Shown here piece after piece: positions 8,726 to 18,034 of a stretch of 64,000 nt of DNA. The notes under the pieces were generated by a model. That model searched no databases. It was given only the letters and a program-made list of their open reading frames with translations, and was not told the origin of the DNA. Both the position numbers and the translations under genes were made by a program. Each line of letters begins with the position of its first letter. Positions within the stretch are counted from its first letter, which is position 1. Location of the stretch: the NCBI RefSeq assembly GCF_024643285.1, contig NZ_JAMSLW010000005.1, positions 294,049 to 358,048 of the forward strand. The letters are read 5' to 3'. This DNA comes from Parapedobacter lycopersici (GTDB taxonomy: Bacteria; Bacteroidota; Bacteroidia; Sphingobacteriales; Sphingobacteriaceae).

Positions 8726-9892
8726 ATGAACGAACAAACGAAAGCCATTCGAGAACAGGCCGATCGTTCTCAATATCGTGAACATTCCGTTCCTTTATAT
8801 CTTACCTCCAGCTTTATATTTGATAACGCCGAGCAGGGCCGTGCCATATTCGCCGAAGAAGAATCCGGAAATGTCTATTCCCGGTACTCCAATCCAAACA
8901 CCACTGAATTAATCAATAAGGTGTGCAATATGGAGGGAGCCGAAGCCGGACTGGCGTTTTCTTCGGGTATGGCGGCCGTATTTGCCTCTTTTGCCGCGCT
9001 GCTGAAGAGCGGCGACCATATTGTGGCCTGTCGGGCCGTATTTGGCTCTACCCATCAGCTGTTCACCAAATTGTTTCCCCGCTGGGGCATTACCACTACC
9101 TATGTGGATGCCGGAAAACCCGAAGATTGGGAAAAGGCAATCCAGCCCAACACCCGGATGATTTTTCTGGAAACCCCCTCAAACCCGGGGCTGGAACTCG
9201 TTGACCTGGAATGGCTGGGTAAATTCAAGGAGAAATACCCGCATATAATCCTCAATGTAGACAATTGTTTTGCCACCCCCTACCTGCAAAAGCCGATACC
9301 CTATGGATTTGATCTGGTAAGCCATTCGGCGACCAAATACATGGACGGACAGGGCCGCGTATTGGGCGGAATCGTGGTGGGCAGGAAGGAACTGATTGAT
9401 GAGCTGATGTTTTTTATCCGGAATACCGGGCCGGCATTATCGCCATTTAACGCCTGGGTTATTTCCAAAAGCATAGAAACCCTGGGGGTTCGCATGGACC
9501 GTCATTGCAGCAATGCCCTCCAGGTTGCCCAGGCACTTGAGGCACACACCGATGTGGAAGAAGTGCGGTACCCCTTTTTGCCGTCGCACCCGCAATACGA
9601 ACTGGCCCGTCGGCAGATGAAAGCCGGCGGCGGCATCGTCACTTTTGTTGTTAAAGGCGGGTTCGAACGCGCAAAACGTTTTTTGGATGCGCTGAACGTC
9701 ATTCTTTTTACGTCTAACCTGGGGGATTCCCGTACCATTGCCACACACCCCGCATCTACCACGCATTCCAAATTGTCGGAAGCAGAACGGATACAGCTGG
9801 GTATTAAGCCGGGAAGCATCCGGGTGTCTGTAGGGCTGGAAGATTCGGCAGATATTATAGCCGATATCGAACAGGCACTGGCAAACAGTTAA
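8726..9892 (+). CDS. metZ: O-succinylhomoserine sulfhydrylase
   Basis: A PLP-dependent trans-sulfuration enzyme of 388 residues, full length for the Cys/Met metabolism family. MetZ makes homocysteine directly from an O-acylhomoserine and sulfide, on the way to methionine. The PLP Lys is residue 204 in SATKYMDGQGRVLGG, and the DGQGRVLGG tail is characteristic of MetZ rather than of cystathionine gamma-synthase or lyase. VYSRYSNPN near residue 50 and the SSGMAAV phosphate-binding loop near 79-85 are also present. Cystathionine lyase activity cannot be fully excluded. An OsmC gene follows 42 bp later. Confidence 0.88.
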   Translation: MNEQTKAIREQADRSQYREHSVPLYLTSSFIFDNAEQGRAIFAEEESGNVYSRYSNPNTTELINKVCNMEGAEAGLAFSSGMAAVFASFAALLKSGDHIVACRAVFGSTHQLFTKLFPRWGITTTYVDAGKPEDWEKAIQPNTRMIFLETPSNPGLELVDLEWLGKFKEKYPHIILNVDNCFATPYLQKPIPYGFDLVSHSATKYMDGQGRVLGGIVVGRKELIDELMFFIRNTGPALSPFNAWVISKSIETLGVRMDRHCSNALQVAQALEAHTDVEEVRYPFLPSHPQYELARRQMKAGGGIVTFVVKGGFERAKRFLDALNVILFTSNLGDSRTIATHPASTTHSKLSEAERIQLGIKPGSIRVSVGLEDSADIIADIEQALANS

Positions 9893-9934
9893 ACAGGAAG
9901 GTCAACGTTTTTTTAACATACTTAAACAAGCGAT

Positions 9935-10351
9935 ATGAAAATAGCATTGCAACGGGCGAATGATGCCGTACATTTTGTCGGCAACAGCGAAACAGCGGAC
10001 GTAAAAATACACATTGACGGATCACCGGAAATTGGTGGCGAAGGACTTGGTGTGCGGCCGATGGAGTTGGTGCTGATGGCGTTGGGTTCGTGCAGCGCAC
10101 TGGACTTTGTCAGTATCCTGAAGAAACAGCGCCAGCAGCTGGACGACCTTCAAATAGCCGTAGAGGGCACGCGCCGCGAGGAAATTCCCCACATATTCAC
10201 GGCCATCCATATTTCCTTTAAACTGTCGGGCCCGATTGACCCCGATAAGGCGGCGAAAGCGGCAGAACTTGCAGTAAAGAAATATTGCTCGGTTCATGAT
10301 ATGCTTGCCGCCGGCGGAGTCGATATTACCTATTCGGTGCAAATAGACTAA
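9935..10351 (+). CDS. OsmC/Ohr family thiol peroxidase-like protein
   Basis: A 138-residue OsmC-fold protein. Both redox cysteines of the family are present, one in LGSCSALD near residue 54 and one in VKKYCSVHDML near 119, so it may reduce organic hydroperoxides in the cytosol. The sequence is closest to the YhfA-like OsmC branch, whose substrate is unknown. It follows metZ in the same direction and is probably read with it. A hairpin right after the stop codon could end the transcript. Confidence 0.85.
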   Translation: MKIALQRANDAVHFVGNSETADVKIHIDGSPEIGGEGLGVRPMELVLMALGSCSALDFVSILKKQRQQLDDLQIAVEGTRREEIPHIFTAIHISFKLSGPIDPDKAAKAAELAVKKYCSVHDMLAAGGVDITYSVQID

Positions 10352-10354
10352 ACA

Positions 10355-10374
10355 AACACCGGACAGCCGGTGTT
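10355..10374 (+). terminator. Hairpin after the OsmC gene
   Basis: AACACCGG and CCGGTGTT form a perfect 8-bp stem around the loop ACAG, four bases after the stop codon. There is no T-run behind it, so it may act as an RNA-stabilising 3' end rather than a classical intrinsic terminator. Confidence 0.5.
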
Positions 10375-10416
10375 ATGTTGGCTGAAGACTGCTATTTTCA
10401 ATTCTTAACTTAGTTC

Positions 10417-10448
10417 AATGTGCAGCTGCACTTGGACCGCTACTTTTG
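10417..10448 (+). promoter_or_regulatory. yceI promoter with 12-bp palindrome
   Basis: The -7 box TACTTTTG (10441-10448) is a perfect TAnnTTTG. In place of a -33 TTG there is AATGTGCAGC, which begins the perfect 12-bp palindrome GTGCAGCTGCAC at 10420-10431. The same AATGYGCAGC element at the same distance precedes the dioxygenase gene at 20896. This suggests a shared activator or repressor. Confidence 0.5.
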
Positions 10449-10472
10449 TATCATTAACAAAAAAACAAAACC

Positions 10473-11003
10473 ATGGCAACAATTTGGAAATTAGACCCCA
10501 CGCACTCTGAAGTGAGTTTTAAAGTAAAACACTTGGTTATCACTACCGTAACCGGGTATTTCCGCTCCTTTGATGGCACCGTAGAAACGGCCGACGACCT
10601 GGATTTCAGTAAGGCAAAAGTAGCTTTTTCGGCCGATACGACAAGTATCGACACGAATCAGGCCGATCGTGACGGGCACTTGAAATCGGCCGATTTTTTT
10701 GATGCCGGAAATCACCCCGCCATTACGTTTAACTCTACCTCCCTGGAGAAGAAATCGGACGATGAGTTTGTGTTAAACGGCGACCTCACCATCCGGGGCG
10801 TAACCCAGCCGGTGAAACTGAACGTGGAATTCGGAGGTACGGTAACTGACCCTTACGGAAACTTTAAGGCCGGATTCGAAGTAACCGGCAAAATAAGCCG
10901 TAAAGCCTTCGGCCTTACCTGGAGTGCCGTTACCGAAGCCGGAGCGGTCGTTGTCAGTGACGATGTAAAAATCCATGCCAACGTGCAATTCGTAAAGCAA
11001 TAG
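10473..11003 (+). CDS. YceI family lipocalin-like protein
   Basis: A 176-residue YceI-fold protein, a small beta-barrel that binds long isoprenoid or fatty chains in characterised members. The family start WKLDPTHSEVSFKVKHLVIT and the later IRGVTQPVKLNVEF and GKISRKAFGLTW are clear. Unlike E. coli YceI it has no signal peptide, so it should be cytosolic. It is preceded by a palindromic promoter and follows the OsmC gene, which fits a role in oxidative or quinone stress (inference). It converges on the DUF2157-like gene. Confidence 0.9.
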   Translation: MATIWKLDPTHSEVSFKVKHLVITTVTGYFRSFDGTVETADDLDFSKAKVAFSADTTSIDTNQADRDGHLKSADFFDAGNHPAITFNSTSLEKKSDDEFVLNGDLTIRGVTQPVKLNVEFGGTVTDPYGNFKAGFEVTGKISRKAFGLTWSAVTEAGAVVVSDDVKIHANVQFVKQ

Positions 11004-11068
11004 TAACCATTGCGGGGGCACATACCAGTTCAGATCTCATGGGCGGAGCCGGCGTGATGCCTGCCTGC

Positions 11069-12112
11069 CTATGAGGTTTTACCCCGCCAGATCCGCTCGG
11101 CCCACCGGCCAATAAACCAAAAAGAAGCGGCCAGTATCAGGAAAAATACCGCCCGGTTGATGTTATCCCAGAGGTACTCGAAAAAACGGGTATAGAGGTT
11201 GATGACCAAAAAGACAATCCCGAACTCACGGGCAACGTGATCTTTCCGTTTTAACCCATACCAGGCGAGCCCCAACGCGATGGCGGTGGATAGCAGCCCC
11301 CAGTAGAAAATGCGCCATTGCCGTACGGCGCTCCATTTGTCCATATCGCTGTAATTGCCAAAAATGGACAGCAGCCACAGCGCCACCATCAGGTAGGTAA
11401 GCCCGATAATATAGGTGAGCGGCTGAAAGGGCTGCAGCGGCTTGATGCGTTTCTGCCAGCTCAGGGCAAATCCCGTGAGCAGCGCCCCAAACAACGTGAA
11501 CCGCAGGGGGTAATTCATGCCCCAGAACCGGAAACCCCAATCGCTGTGATAAGCTGTTTCCGTGGCAAACCAAACCCCGAAGCAGACGAGCGTAAATACC
11601 CAGATCAGCCGCGAAGCGAGCTTAATCGACAGTAGACCATAAATGACTACCGACGCCAGGAACAATAGCGAGAAATGACCCGATCCGCGGTCGATAATTT
11701 TGCCCAGGTAACCGATGAATGCCGCGGTAGCAAACACCCCGAGCGCCATGATGGCCTCATTAGTAAACGATCGGTCGGGATGGCGTGCTTTATGCCGGAA
11801 TCCCCAGGAATAAAAGAATACCGCAAGAGTAAAGCAGAAAACACAGATAACCGTATCGGGTGTATCGTAGAGGCCGCGGATCCACCGGAGTACCGTTTCA
11901 TCGACAAAAAGCGACAAAAAGGCCAGCACCGTACAGGACAGCGCAATCCAGAATGCATATTGCGCCAGCCGCTTCCAGTCGAATCCCTTTACTTCGTACG
12001 ATTCGGCCAGTTCCGTGGCCAGCCGGTCGTCAATCAACCCCTCTTCCCGCCAATGCGTAATGGCTGCATCCAGCGTTTCTTTTTCCTGCTTACTGATGTC
12101 CAGTTTTTTCAT
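11069..12112 (-). CDS. DUF2157-like multi-pass membrane protein
   Basis: An integral membrane protein of about 347 residues. The N-terminal 60 residues are soluble and helical (LDISKQEKETLDAAITHWREEGLID), as in DUF2157 proteins. About nine or ten hydrophobic helices follow, ending in FFLILAASFWFIGRWAERIWRG. The start at 12112 (MKKLDISKQ) is chosen over the upstream Met at 12265, because the extra 51 residues are basic, low in structure and unlike the family start. The function is unknown. The gene is divergent from uvrA. Confidence 0.75.
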   Translation of the reverse strand: MKKLDISKQEKETLDAAITHWREEGLIDDRLATELAESYEVKGFDWKRLAQYAFWIALSCTVLAFLSLFVDETVLRWIRGLYDTPDTVICVFCFTLAVFFYSWGFRHKARHPDRSFTNEAIMALGVFATAAFIGYLGKIIDRGSGHFSLLFLASVVIYGLLSIKLASRLIWVFTLVCFGVWFATETAYHSDWGFRFWGMNYPLRFTLFGALLTGFALSWQKRIKPLQPFQPLTYIIGLTYLMVALWLLSIFGNYSDMDKWSAVRQWRIFYWGLLSTAIALGLAWYGLKRKDHVAREFGIVFLVINLYTRFFEYLWDNINRAVFFLILAASFWFIGRWAERIWRGKTS

Positions 12113-12341
12113 CGGCGGCTGTTTCCCCGGTACGAAGGTAACGATAATTTTTATCCCTGAATTCCGGCCGATATTACCTTTTCGCACATGGGTGCAAAGT
12201 CGCGGACCAGCTTTCCTGTATGTCTTTCCCGCTTTTTTCGGTCGCGCGTACCGTTTCAAAGGCAACGGCAGGTGCGCTTTGGCGAGCGTCTGTCAACTTT
12301 ATTTCGTGGCATTTTTCGGGGCCTGTTGCACGTCCGTTAGC

Positions 12342-12372
12342 TTGCATTTGAAAGCAATTTTAGCTAAATTTG
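12342..12372 (+). promoter_or_regulatory. uvrA promoter
   Basis: TTG at 12342-12344 and TAAATTTG at 12365-12372 are 20 bp apart. The box is embedded in TTTTAGCTAAATTTG, an extended form also seen before the crp-like and phosphatidylserine decarboxylase genes. No LexA-like palindrome was seen nearby. Confidence 0.6.
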
Positions 12373-12404
12373 CCTTACCACTTAATTTATTGACGAAGGG
12401 TTAA

Positions 12405-15263
12405 ATGATAAAGCAAACCACGCCCGATCTGGGCGAGCAAAGCGAAGTAGAGGTATTCGGTGCGCGTGTACACAATCTCAGAAACATTGATGTCAGTTTT
12501 CCCCGCAACGAGCTCGTCGTTATCACGGGATTGAGCGGCAGCGGCAAGTCTTCCCTGGCTTTTGACACCATTTATGCCGAAGGGCAGCGCCGGTATATGG
12601 AAACCTTCAGTGCTTACAGCCGGCAATTTTTAGGCGGTATGGAGCGTCCCGATGTAGACAAAATATCAGGCCTTAGCCCGGTGATCTCCATCGAACAGAA
12701 AACGACCAGTAAGAACCCCCGTTCTACTGTGGGTACCATTACCGAGGTATATGACTTTTTGCGGCTGCTTTTTGCGCGTGCGGGAGAGGCATACTCCTAT
12801 ATCTCCGGAAAAAAAATGGAGCGCATGTCGGAAGACCAGGTGGTTGACCGCATCATCAGGCAGTTCGAAGGGCAGGCGGTAAACATTCTTGCACCGCTGG
12901 TGAAAGGCCGGAAGGGACATTACCGTGAACTGTTCGAACAGATCCGCAAGCAGGGCTACGTCAAAGTGCGTGTTGACGGTGAAATACTGGATATCACGCC
13001 AAAAATGCAGGCAGACCGCTATAAGATACACGATATCGAAGCCGTTGTCGACCGCCTGATGGTTACCGAAAAGGACCGGGGGCGCCTCTACGCGTCCGTG
13101 ATGCAGGCCATGAAAATGGCCAAAGGCATTATCAAAATCAGCGATAAGGAAAACAGGGAGTATTTTTACAGCCGATACCTGATGGATGCCGAATCGGGCA
13201 TTTCCTATGACGAGCCGCAACCCAATACGTTTTCCTTCAACTCTCCTTACGGCGCGTGCGAACGGTGTGACGGCCTGGGCTATATCTATGAGATCGACCG
13301 TGACGCGGTGATTCCCAACCCGAAGTTAAGCATCATGAAAGGCGGGTTGGCCCCGCTGGGCGAATACCGGGATACGTGGAATTTTCAGGTATTAAAAGCG
13401 GTTGCGAAGCAGTTCGACTTTTCACTGGCCACGCCCATTGAAAAACTGACGCCGGAGCAACTGGATATCGTGCTTAATGGATTGGACACTACCCTGACCG
13501 TGCCGGTTACCTACAGCAACTGGAATACGAAGGACTATAAGATTACGTTTGAAGGGTTGTTCAAGATGCTGGAGGACCAGCAGGAGCGATTGGGCAGCAG
13601 CGGTCAGCAACTGGAAGAATTCCGGGCACGGGCGATATGCCCCGTATGTGACGGCGCACGCCTCAGGAAAGAATCGCTGCATTTCCGGATAGCCGACAGG
13701 AATATCCACGAGCTGGCTACCATGGACATCGCTACGCTGGCCGACTGGTTTGTGGACGTTGAGGAGCGGCTCGACGAAAGACAGCGGATAATTGCCACGG
13801 AAATCCTGAAGGAGATCCGTACCCGCCTGGGGTTTTTACTGGACGTAGGCCTCAACTACCTGACGCTCGACCGCACCGCCAAAACCCTTTCGGGCGGCGA
13901 GGCACAGCGCATCCGGCTGGCCACCCAGATTGGCTCACAGTTGGTAAACGTACTGTACATCCTCGACGAGCCCAGTATCGGATTGCATCAGCGTGATAAC
14001 GAGCGACTCATCAACGCGCTGAAAAACCTGCGCGATATCGGCAACTCTGTGCTGGTGGTTGAACATGATAAAGACATGATCCTGCATGCCGACCACGTCA
14101 TTGACATGGGGCCGGCTGCCGGGAAGCACGGGGGCTTGGTTGTGGCGCAGGGTACCCCGGAGCAATTAAAACAGGCACATACCCTTACCGCGGCATACCT
14201 AAACGGCGAGAAAGAAATCCGTATACCGGCAAAACGCCGCAACGGAAACGGGGAAGTGCTGCGCCTTGTCGGCGCAACGGGAAATAACCTCCGGAATGTC
14301 ACGGCGGCATTCCCGCTTGGAGAACTTATCCTCGTTACCGGGGTATCGGGCAGTGGAAAATCGAGCCTGATTACCGAAACGCTTTACCCGATCCTGAACC
14401 AGCACTTCTTCCGGGCAAAGAAACAGCCGTTGCCTTATAAGAAAATCGAGGGCTTAGCCCATATTGATAAGGTGATTGAAATCGACCAAAGTCCGATCGG
14501 CCGCACACCGCGGTCGAATCCCTCTACTTACACAGGTGTATTCTCCGATATCCGGACCCTGTTTGTACAGCTGCCGGAATCCAAAATCAGGGGGTATAAA
14601 CCCGGCCGTTTTTCCTTCAATGTGAAGGGGGGGCGGTGCGAAACCTGCCAGGGAGCCGGAATGAAAGTCATCGAAATGAACTTCCTACCCGATGTGCAGG
14701 TGCCCTGCGAAACCTGCCAGGGCAAGCGGTATAACCGTGAAACACTGGAGGTCCGCTACCGTGGCAAATCCATCAGCGATGTGCTGGACATGCGCATCGA
14801 TGAGGCGGTCACGTTTTTCGAAAACATTCCGTCAATCTACCGGAAAATAAAAACCCTGCAGGATGTAGGACTGGGCTACCTCACCCTTGGCCAGTCGTCA
14901 GTTACGCTGTCGGGTGGCGAGGCCCAGCGGGTAAAGCTGGCCACCGAGCTCTCGAAAAAAGACACCGGAAAAACATTTTACATCCTTGATGAACCCACCA
15001 CAGGGCTGCATTTCGAAGACGTAAACGTATTGCTGGGTGTGCTGAACCGATTGGTCGACCGGGGAAATACGGTGCTGGTTATTGAACACAACCTGGATGT
15101 GATCAAAGTGGCCGACTGGGTCATCGACCTCGGTCCGGAAGGCGGTGCCGGCGGCGGCGAGATTTTGTTCAGCGGGACCCCGGAAGCGTTGCTGCAGCAT
15201 AAAAAAAGCCAAACGGCACGGTTTCTGCGCGTGGAAATGCCGGCCGCTTCAGCCGCAGTGTAG
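12405..15263 (+). CDS. uvrA: Excinuclease ABC subunit A
   Basis: UvrA is the damage-sensing ATPase of nucleotide excision repair, which loads UvrB on distorted DNA. At 952 residues it is full length. It carries two ABC modules, each with Walker A ([14 protein letters not shown] near 44 and [14 protein letters not shown] near 645), a split signature motif ([13 protein letters not shown] and [13 protein letters not shown]) and a Walker B ([10 protein letters not shown] and [10 protein letters not shown]). Zinc-binding cysteines appear in [28 protein letters not shown] and CETCQGKRY. mutL follows 71 bp later, so two repair systems are side by side. Confidence 0.98.
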   Translation: MIKQTTPDLGEQSEVEVFGARVHNLRNIDVSFPRNELVVITGLSGSGKSSLAFDTIYAEGQRRYMETFSAYSRQFLGGMERPDVDKISGLSPVISIEQKTTSKNPRSTVGTITEVYDFLRLLFARAGEAYSYISGKKMERMSEDQVVDRIIRQFEGQAVNILAPLVKGRKGHYRELFEQIRKQGYVKVRVDGEILDITPKMQADRYKIHDIEAVVDRLMVTEKDRGRLYASVMQAMKMAKGIIKISDKENREYFYSRYLMDAESGISYDEPQPNTFSFNSPYGACERCDGLGYIYEIDRDAVIPNPKLSIMKGGLAPLGEYRDTWNFQVLKAVAKQFDFSLATPIEKLTPEQLDIVLNGLDTTLTVPVTYSNWNTKDYKITFEGLFKMLEDQQERLGSSGQQLEEFRARAICPVCDGARLRKESLHFRIADRNIHELATMDIATLADWFVDVEERLDERQRIIATEILKEIRTRLGFLLDVGLNYLTLDRTAKTLSGGEAQRIRLATQIGSQLVNVLYILDEPSIGLHQRDNERLINALKNLRDIGNSVLVVEHDKDMILHADHVIDMGPAAGKHGGLVVAQGTPEQLKQAHTLTAAYLNGEKEIRIPAKRRNGNGEVLRLVGATGNNLRNVTAAFPLGELILVTGVSGSGKSSLITETLYPILNQHFFRAKKQPLPYKKIEGLAHIDKVIEIDQSPIGRTPRSNPSTYTGVFSDIRTLFVQLPESKIRGYKPGRFSFNVKGGRCETCQGAGMKVIEMNFLPDVQVPCETCQGKRYNRETLEVRYRGKSISDVLDMRIDEAVTFFENIPSIYRKIKTLQDVGLGYLTLGQSSVTLSGGEAQRVKLATELSKKDTGKTFYILDEPTTGLHFEDVNVLLGVLNRLVDRGNTVLVIEHNLDVIKVADWVIDLGPEGGAGGGEILFSGTPEALLQHKKSQTARFLRVEMPAASAAV

Positions 15264-15334
15264 ACGCGGACCCGCCCGGTTTTTATGATGGGCAATTTTA
15301 TCATTACCCTGCGTTTTTTTATCTTCGCAAGCGT

Positions 15335-17188
15335 ATGTCAGATATTATCCAATTGTTGCCGGATGCGGTGGCCAACCAAATCGCCGCGGGCGAGGTGGTG
15401 CAACGGCCAGCGTCAGCGGTTAAGGAGTTGATGGAGAATGCGATAGATGCAGGGGCGGATAAAATCAAACTGATTGTAAGGGACGGTGGAAAATCCTTGA
15501 TCCAGGTGATAGACAACGGCTGTGGCATGAGCGTTACCGATGCCCGGCGTTGCTTTGAACGCCACGCCACGTCAAAAATCCGTCGGGCGGAAGACCTGTT
15601 TGCCATCCGGTCCATGGGATTCCGGGGAGAGGCACTCGCCTCTATCGCGGCAATTGCCCATGTAGAGCTTAAAACCCGGCGTACGGAAGATGAACTGGGG
15701 ACGCTCCTGGAAATTGCGGGATCAACCGTCGTAAAGCAGGAACCCGCTGCATTGCCAACAGGCACGAGTATCTGTGTAAAAAACCTATTTTATAATATTC
15801 CCGCCAGGCGGAATTTCCTGAAAAGCAATGCCGTGGAAATGCGGCACATTGTCGACGAATTCCAGCGGGTGGCCCTGGCCTATCCCCAGCTCTTTTTTAG
15901 CCTGCACAGCGATGGCAACGAACTGTTCCACCTGCCGGAGGGAACCCTCAAGCAGCGCATTGTGCATGTGTTCGGCAACAGCTATAACCAGCGCCTGGTA
16001 CCCGTAGCGGAAGATACGACCATCATCCGGCTGGACGGATTTATCGGCAAGCCCGAATACGCGAAGAAGACTCGCGGCGAGCAGTTCTTCTTTGTGAACA
16101 ACCGGTTTGTCAGGGACGCCTACCTTAACCACGCCGTCGTTAAAGCCTATGAAGGGCTCCTGCCTCCGGAGAGTTTCCCTTTCTATGTCCTGTTTATTGA
16201 TATAGACCCGGCCAAAATAGATATCAACGTTCACCCGACCAAGACGGAAATCAAATACGAGGATGAACGGGCTATTTATGCCATCATCCAGTCGGCCGTA
16301 AAGCGGTCGTTGGGTCGGTATAACATTACCCCGACGCTGGACTTCAATCAGGAAACCGGCTTCAGCCGGCTGATCAGCCAGAAGCCGCTGGACGAGATCG
16401 TCCCGCCGAGCATTGCATTCAATCCTGACTTTAACCCGTTTGAGCCGGCATCCGACCATAAATCGGGCGCATCCGGTACGGCCCGGCCGGCCGCTTCCGG
16501 CGGGCACGGCAGCATTCCGCAAAACTGGGAAACGCTGTACCGGATTGCACAACAGCCCGAAAAAGGACAACTGAACCTGGAGGGTGATGTATCCGGACCG
16601 GGAGCAGACCAGACCGAGCGCGTTTCTAAACCGCCGTTCCAGCTGCATGGCCGCTACATCCTGTCGCAGATTCACTCGGGTTTCATCCTGATCGATCAGC
16701 AGGCGGCCCACGAGCGGATTTTGTTTGAACAATTCAGCCAGCACCTCGAAAACCGGCAGGGCGCCAGCCAGCAGAGCCTGTTTCCCCAAACGGTTACCTT
16801 AAACGGTGCCGACTTCCAGCTCATCAGTGAGCTGCTGCCGGACATTCAGGCATTGGGCTTTCAGATCAGGGAATTTGGTAAAAATACGGTTGTCGTTGAG
16901 GGAGTTCCGGCCGACATAACCGGCATTAGCGAGCGGCAGCTGCTGGAACAGCTGCTGGAAGACTATAAAAACAACCAGGCGGAGCTGAAGCTGCCCAAGC
17001 GGGAGAAGCTTGCCAGGAGCCTGGCCCGGCATGCCGCCATCCGTCCGGGAACCGTATTGTCGATCAATGAGATGGCCGAATTGATTGATCAGCTATTTGC
17101 GTGCGAAACACCCGGCGTATCGTTGAGTGGAAGGCCGATAATTCTTACTTTTACACTGCAAGAACTGGCCGAACGGTTTGAGCGGTAA
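15335..17188 (+). CDS. mutL: DNA mismatch repair protein MutL
   Basis: MutL links MutS mismatch recognition to strand removal. The N-terminal GHKL ATPase is intact: ANQIAAGEVVQRPASAVKEL with the catalytic Glu, DNGCGMS near 62, and FRGEALASIAAIA near 95. A proline/glycine-rich linker spans about 365-420. In the C-terminal domain the nuclease motif DQHA(X)2E(X)4E is present as DQQAAHERILFE near 453. The zinc-site motifs ACR and CPHGRP of endonuclease MutLs read SLARHAA and SLSGRP here, without Cys or His ligands. Nicking activity is therefore uncertain. A rhomboid gene starts 15 bp later. Confidence 0.95.
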   Translation: MSDIIQLLPDAVANQIAAGEVVQRPASAVKELMENAIDAGADKIKLIVRDGGKSLIQVIDNGCGMSVTDARRCFERHATSKIRRAEDLFAIRSMGFRGEALASIAAIAHVELKTRRTEDELGTLLEIAGSTVVKQEPAALPTGTSICVKNLFYNIPARRNFLKSNAVEMRHIVDEFQRVALAYPQLFFSLHSDGNELFHLPEGTLKQRIVHVFGNSYNQRLVPVAEDTTIIRLDGFIGKPEYAKKTRGEQFFFVNNRFVRDAYLNHAVVKAYEGLLPPESFPFYVLFIDIDPAKIDINVHPTKTEIKYEDERAIYAIIQSAVKRSLGRYNITPTLDFNQETGFSRLISQKPLDEIVPPSIAFNPDFNPFEPASDHKSGASGTARPAASGGHGSIPQNWETLYRIAQQPEKGQLNLEGDVSGPGADQTERVSKPPFQLHGRYILSQIHSGFILIDQQAAHERILFEQFSQHLENRQGASQQSLFPQTVTLNGADFQLISELLPDIQALGFQIREFGKNTVVVEGVPADITGISERQLLEQLLEDYKNNQAELKLPKREKLARSLARHAAIRPGTVLSINEMAELIDQLFACETPGVSLSGRPIILTFTLQELAERFER

Positions 17189-17203
17189 ATATCTACTAAG
17201 CAC

Positions 17204-17935
17204 ATGTACAATAATTCAGCATCTCCATTTGCAGGCCTTACCCCGGTAGTCAAAAACCTGATCATCATTAATGTGATCTGCTTTCTGGGCACCATGATAT
17301 TCGACCAGGCCAACCGTCTTTTCGGGGTCTATTATCTGGATTCACCCTTTTTCAAGATCTGGCAGATCATTACGTATATGTTTATGCATGGGGGCTTCTC
17401 GCATATTTTCTTTAATATGTTTGCGCTGTTCATGTTCGGGCCGGTACTTGAACAGGTGCTGGGCTCCAAGCGTTTCCTTAACTATTACCTGATCACGGGA
17501 CTGGGCGCGCTGGCGTTGCAATTTGGTGTTCAGGCATTGGAAGTATATCAGATCACCGGCACGGTATCTGCCAGCCAATGGCTGCGGTTTGATATGTTTC
17601 AGGGGCTGGTTTACAGCAACCATCCCGCGCTCACGCAGGAAGGGTTCAACAAGCTGGTTTCGGTGTACAATACGCCCATGGTTGGCGCATCCGGCGCCAT
17701 TTATGGCTTACTGATCGCCTTTGGCTACCTGTTCCCCAATACGCCGCTGATGCTGATTTTCCTGCCGGTGCCCATTAAGGCTAAGTACTTTATTCCGGTC
17801 ATGATTTTAATCGAACTGGTGCTTGGCATGTCGCGTACCGGAACTTCGGTGGCCCACTTTGCCCACATCGGCGGCGCACTGTTTGGCTTCTTATTAATTA
17901 AGCTCTGGGGGGTCCGCCGCCCGGGATATTGGTAA
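17204..17935 (+). CDS. Rhomboid family intramembrane serine protease (first of two)
   Basis: A 243-residue membrane protease with about six helices. The catalytic Ser is residue 163 in VGASGAIYG and the His is residue 221 in AHFAHIGGALFG. The loop MHGGFSHIFFNMFALFMFG near 62-80 supplies the conserved His and Asn of the oxyanion site. It should cleave single-pass membrane proteins within the inner membrane; the substrate is unknown. It follows mutL closely and precedes a second, diverged rhomboid. Confidence 0.93.
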   Translation: MYNNSASPFAGLTPVVKNLIIINVICFLGTMIFDQANRLFGVYYLDSPFFKIWQIITYMFMHGGFSHIFFNMFALFMFGPVLEQVLGSKRFLNYYLITGLGALALQFGVQALEVYQITGTVSASQWLRFDMFQGLVYSNHPALTQEGFNKLVSVYNTPMVGASGAIYGLLIAFGYLFPNTPLMLIFLPVPIKAKYFIPVMILIELVLGMSRTGTSVAHFAHIGGALFGFLLIKLWGVRRPGYW

Positions 17936-18034
17936 ACACCGCATATTTTTGTACCTTGCAGTTGAAAGCGAATACAACACTTTTTTTCATATATTAGTGG
18001 CTGTTTTCTGCAGGTTTGTACCGAACGAACGGCA

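Noticed and set aside
12113-12265. N-terminal extension of the DUF2157-like protein
   Set aside because: The extra residues are basic and unstructured, and the internal Met at 12112 begins a sequence typical of the family.
15785-16789. A 334-codon open frame opposite mutL
   Set aside because: It is antisense to the conserved MutL and is a by-product of GC-rich codon use. The predicted product has no recognisable domain.
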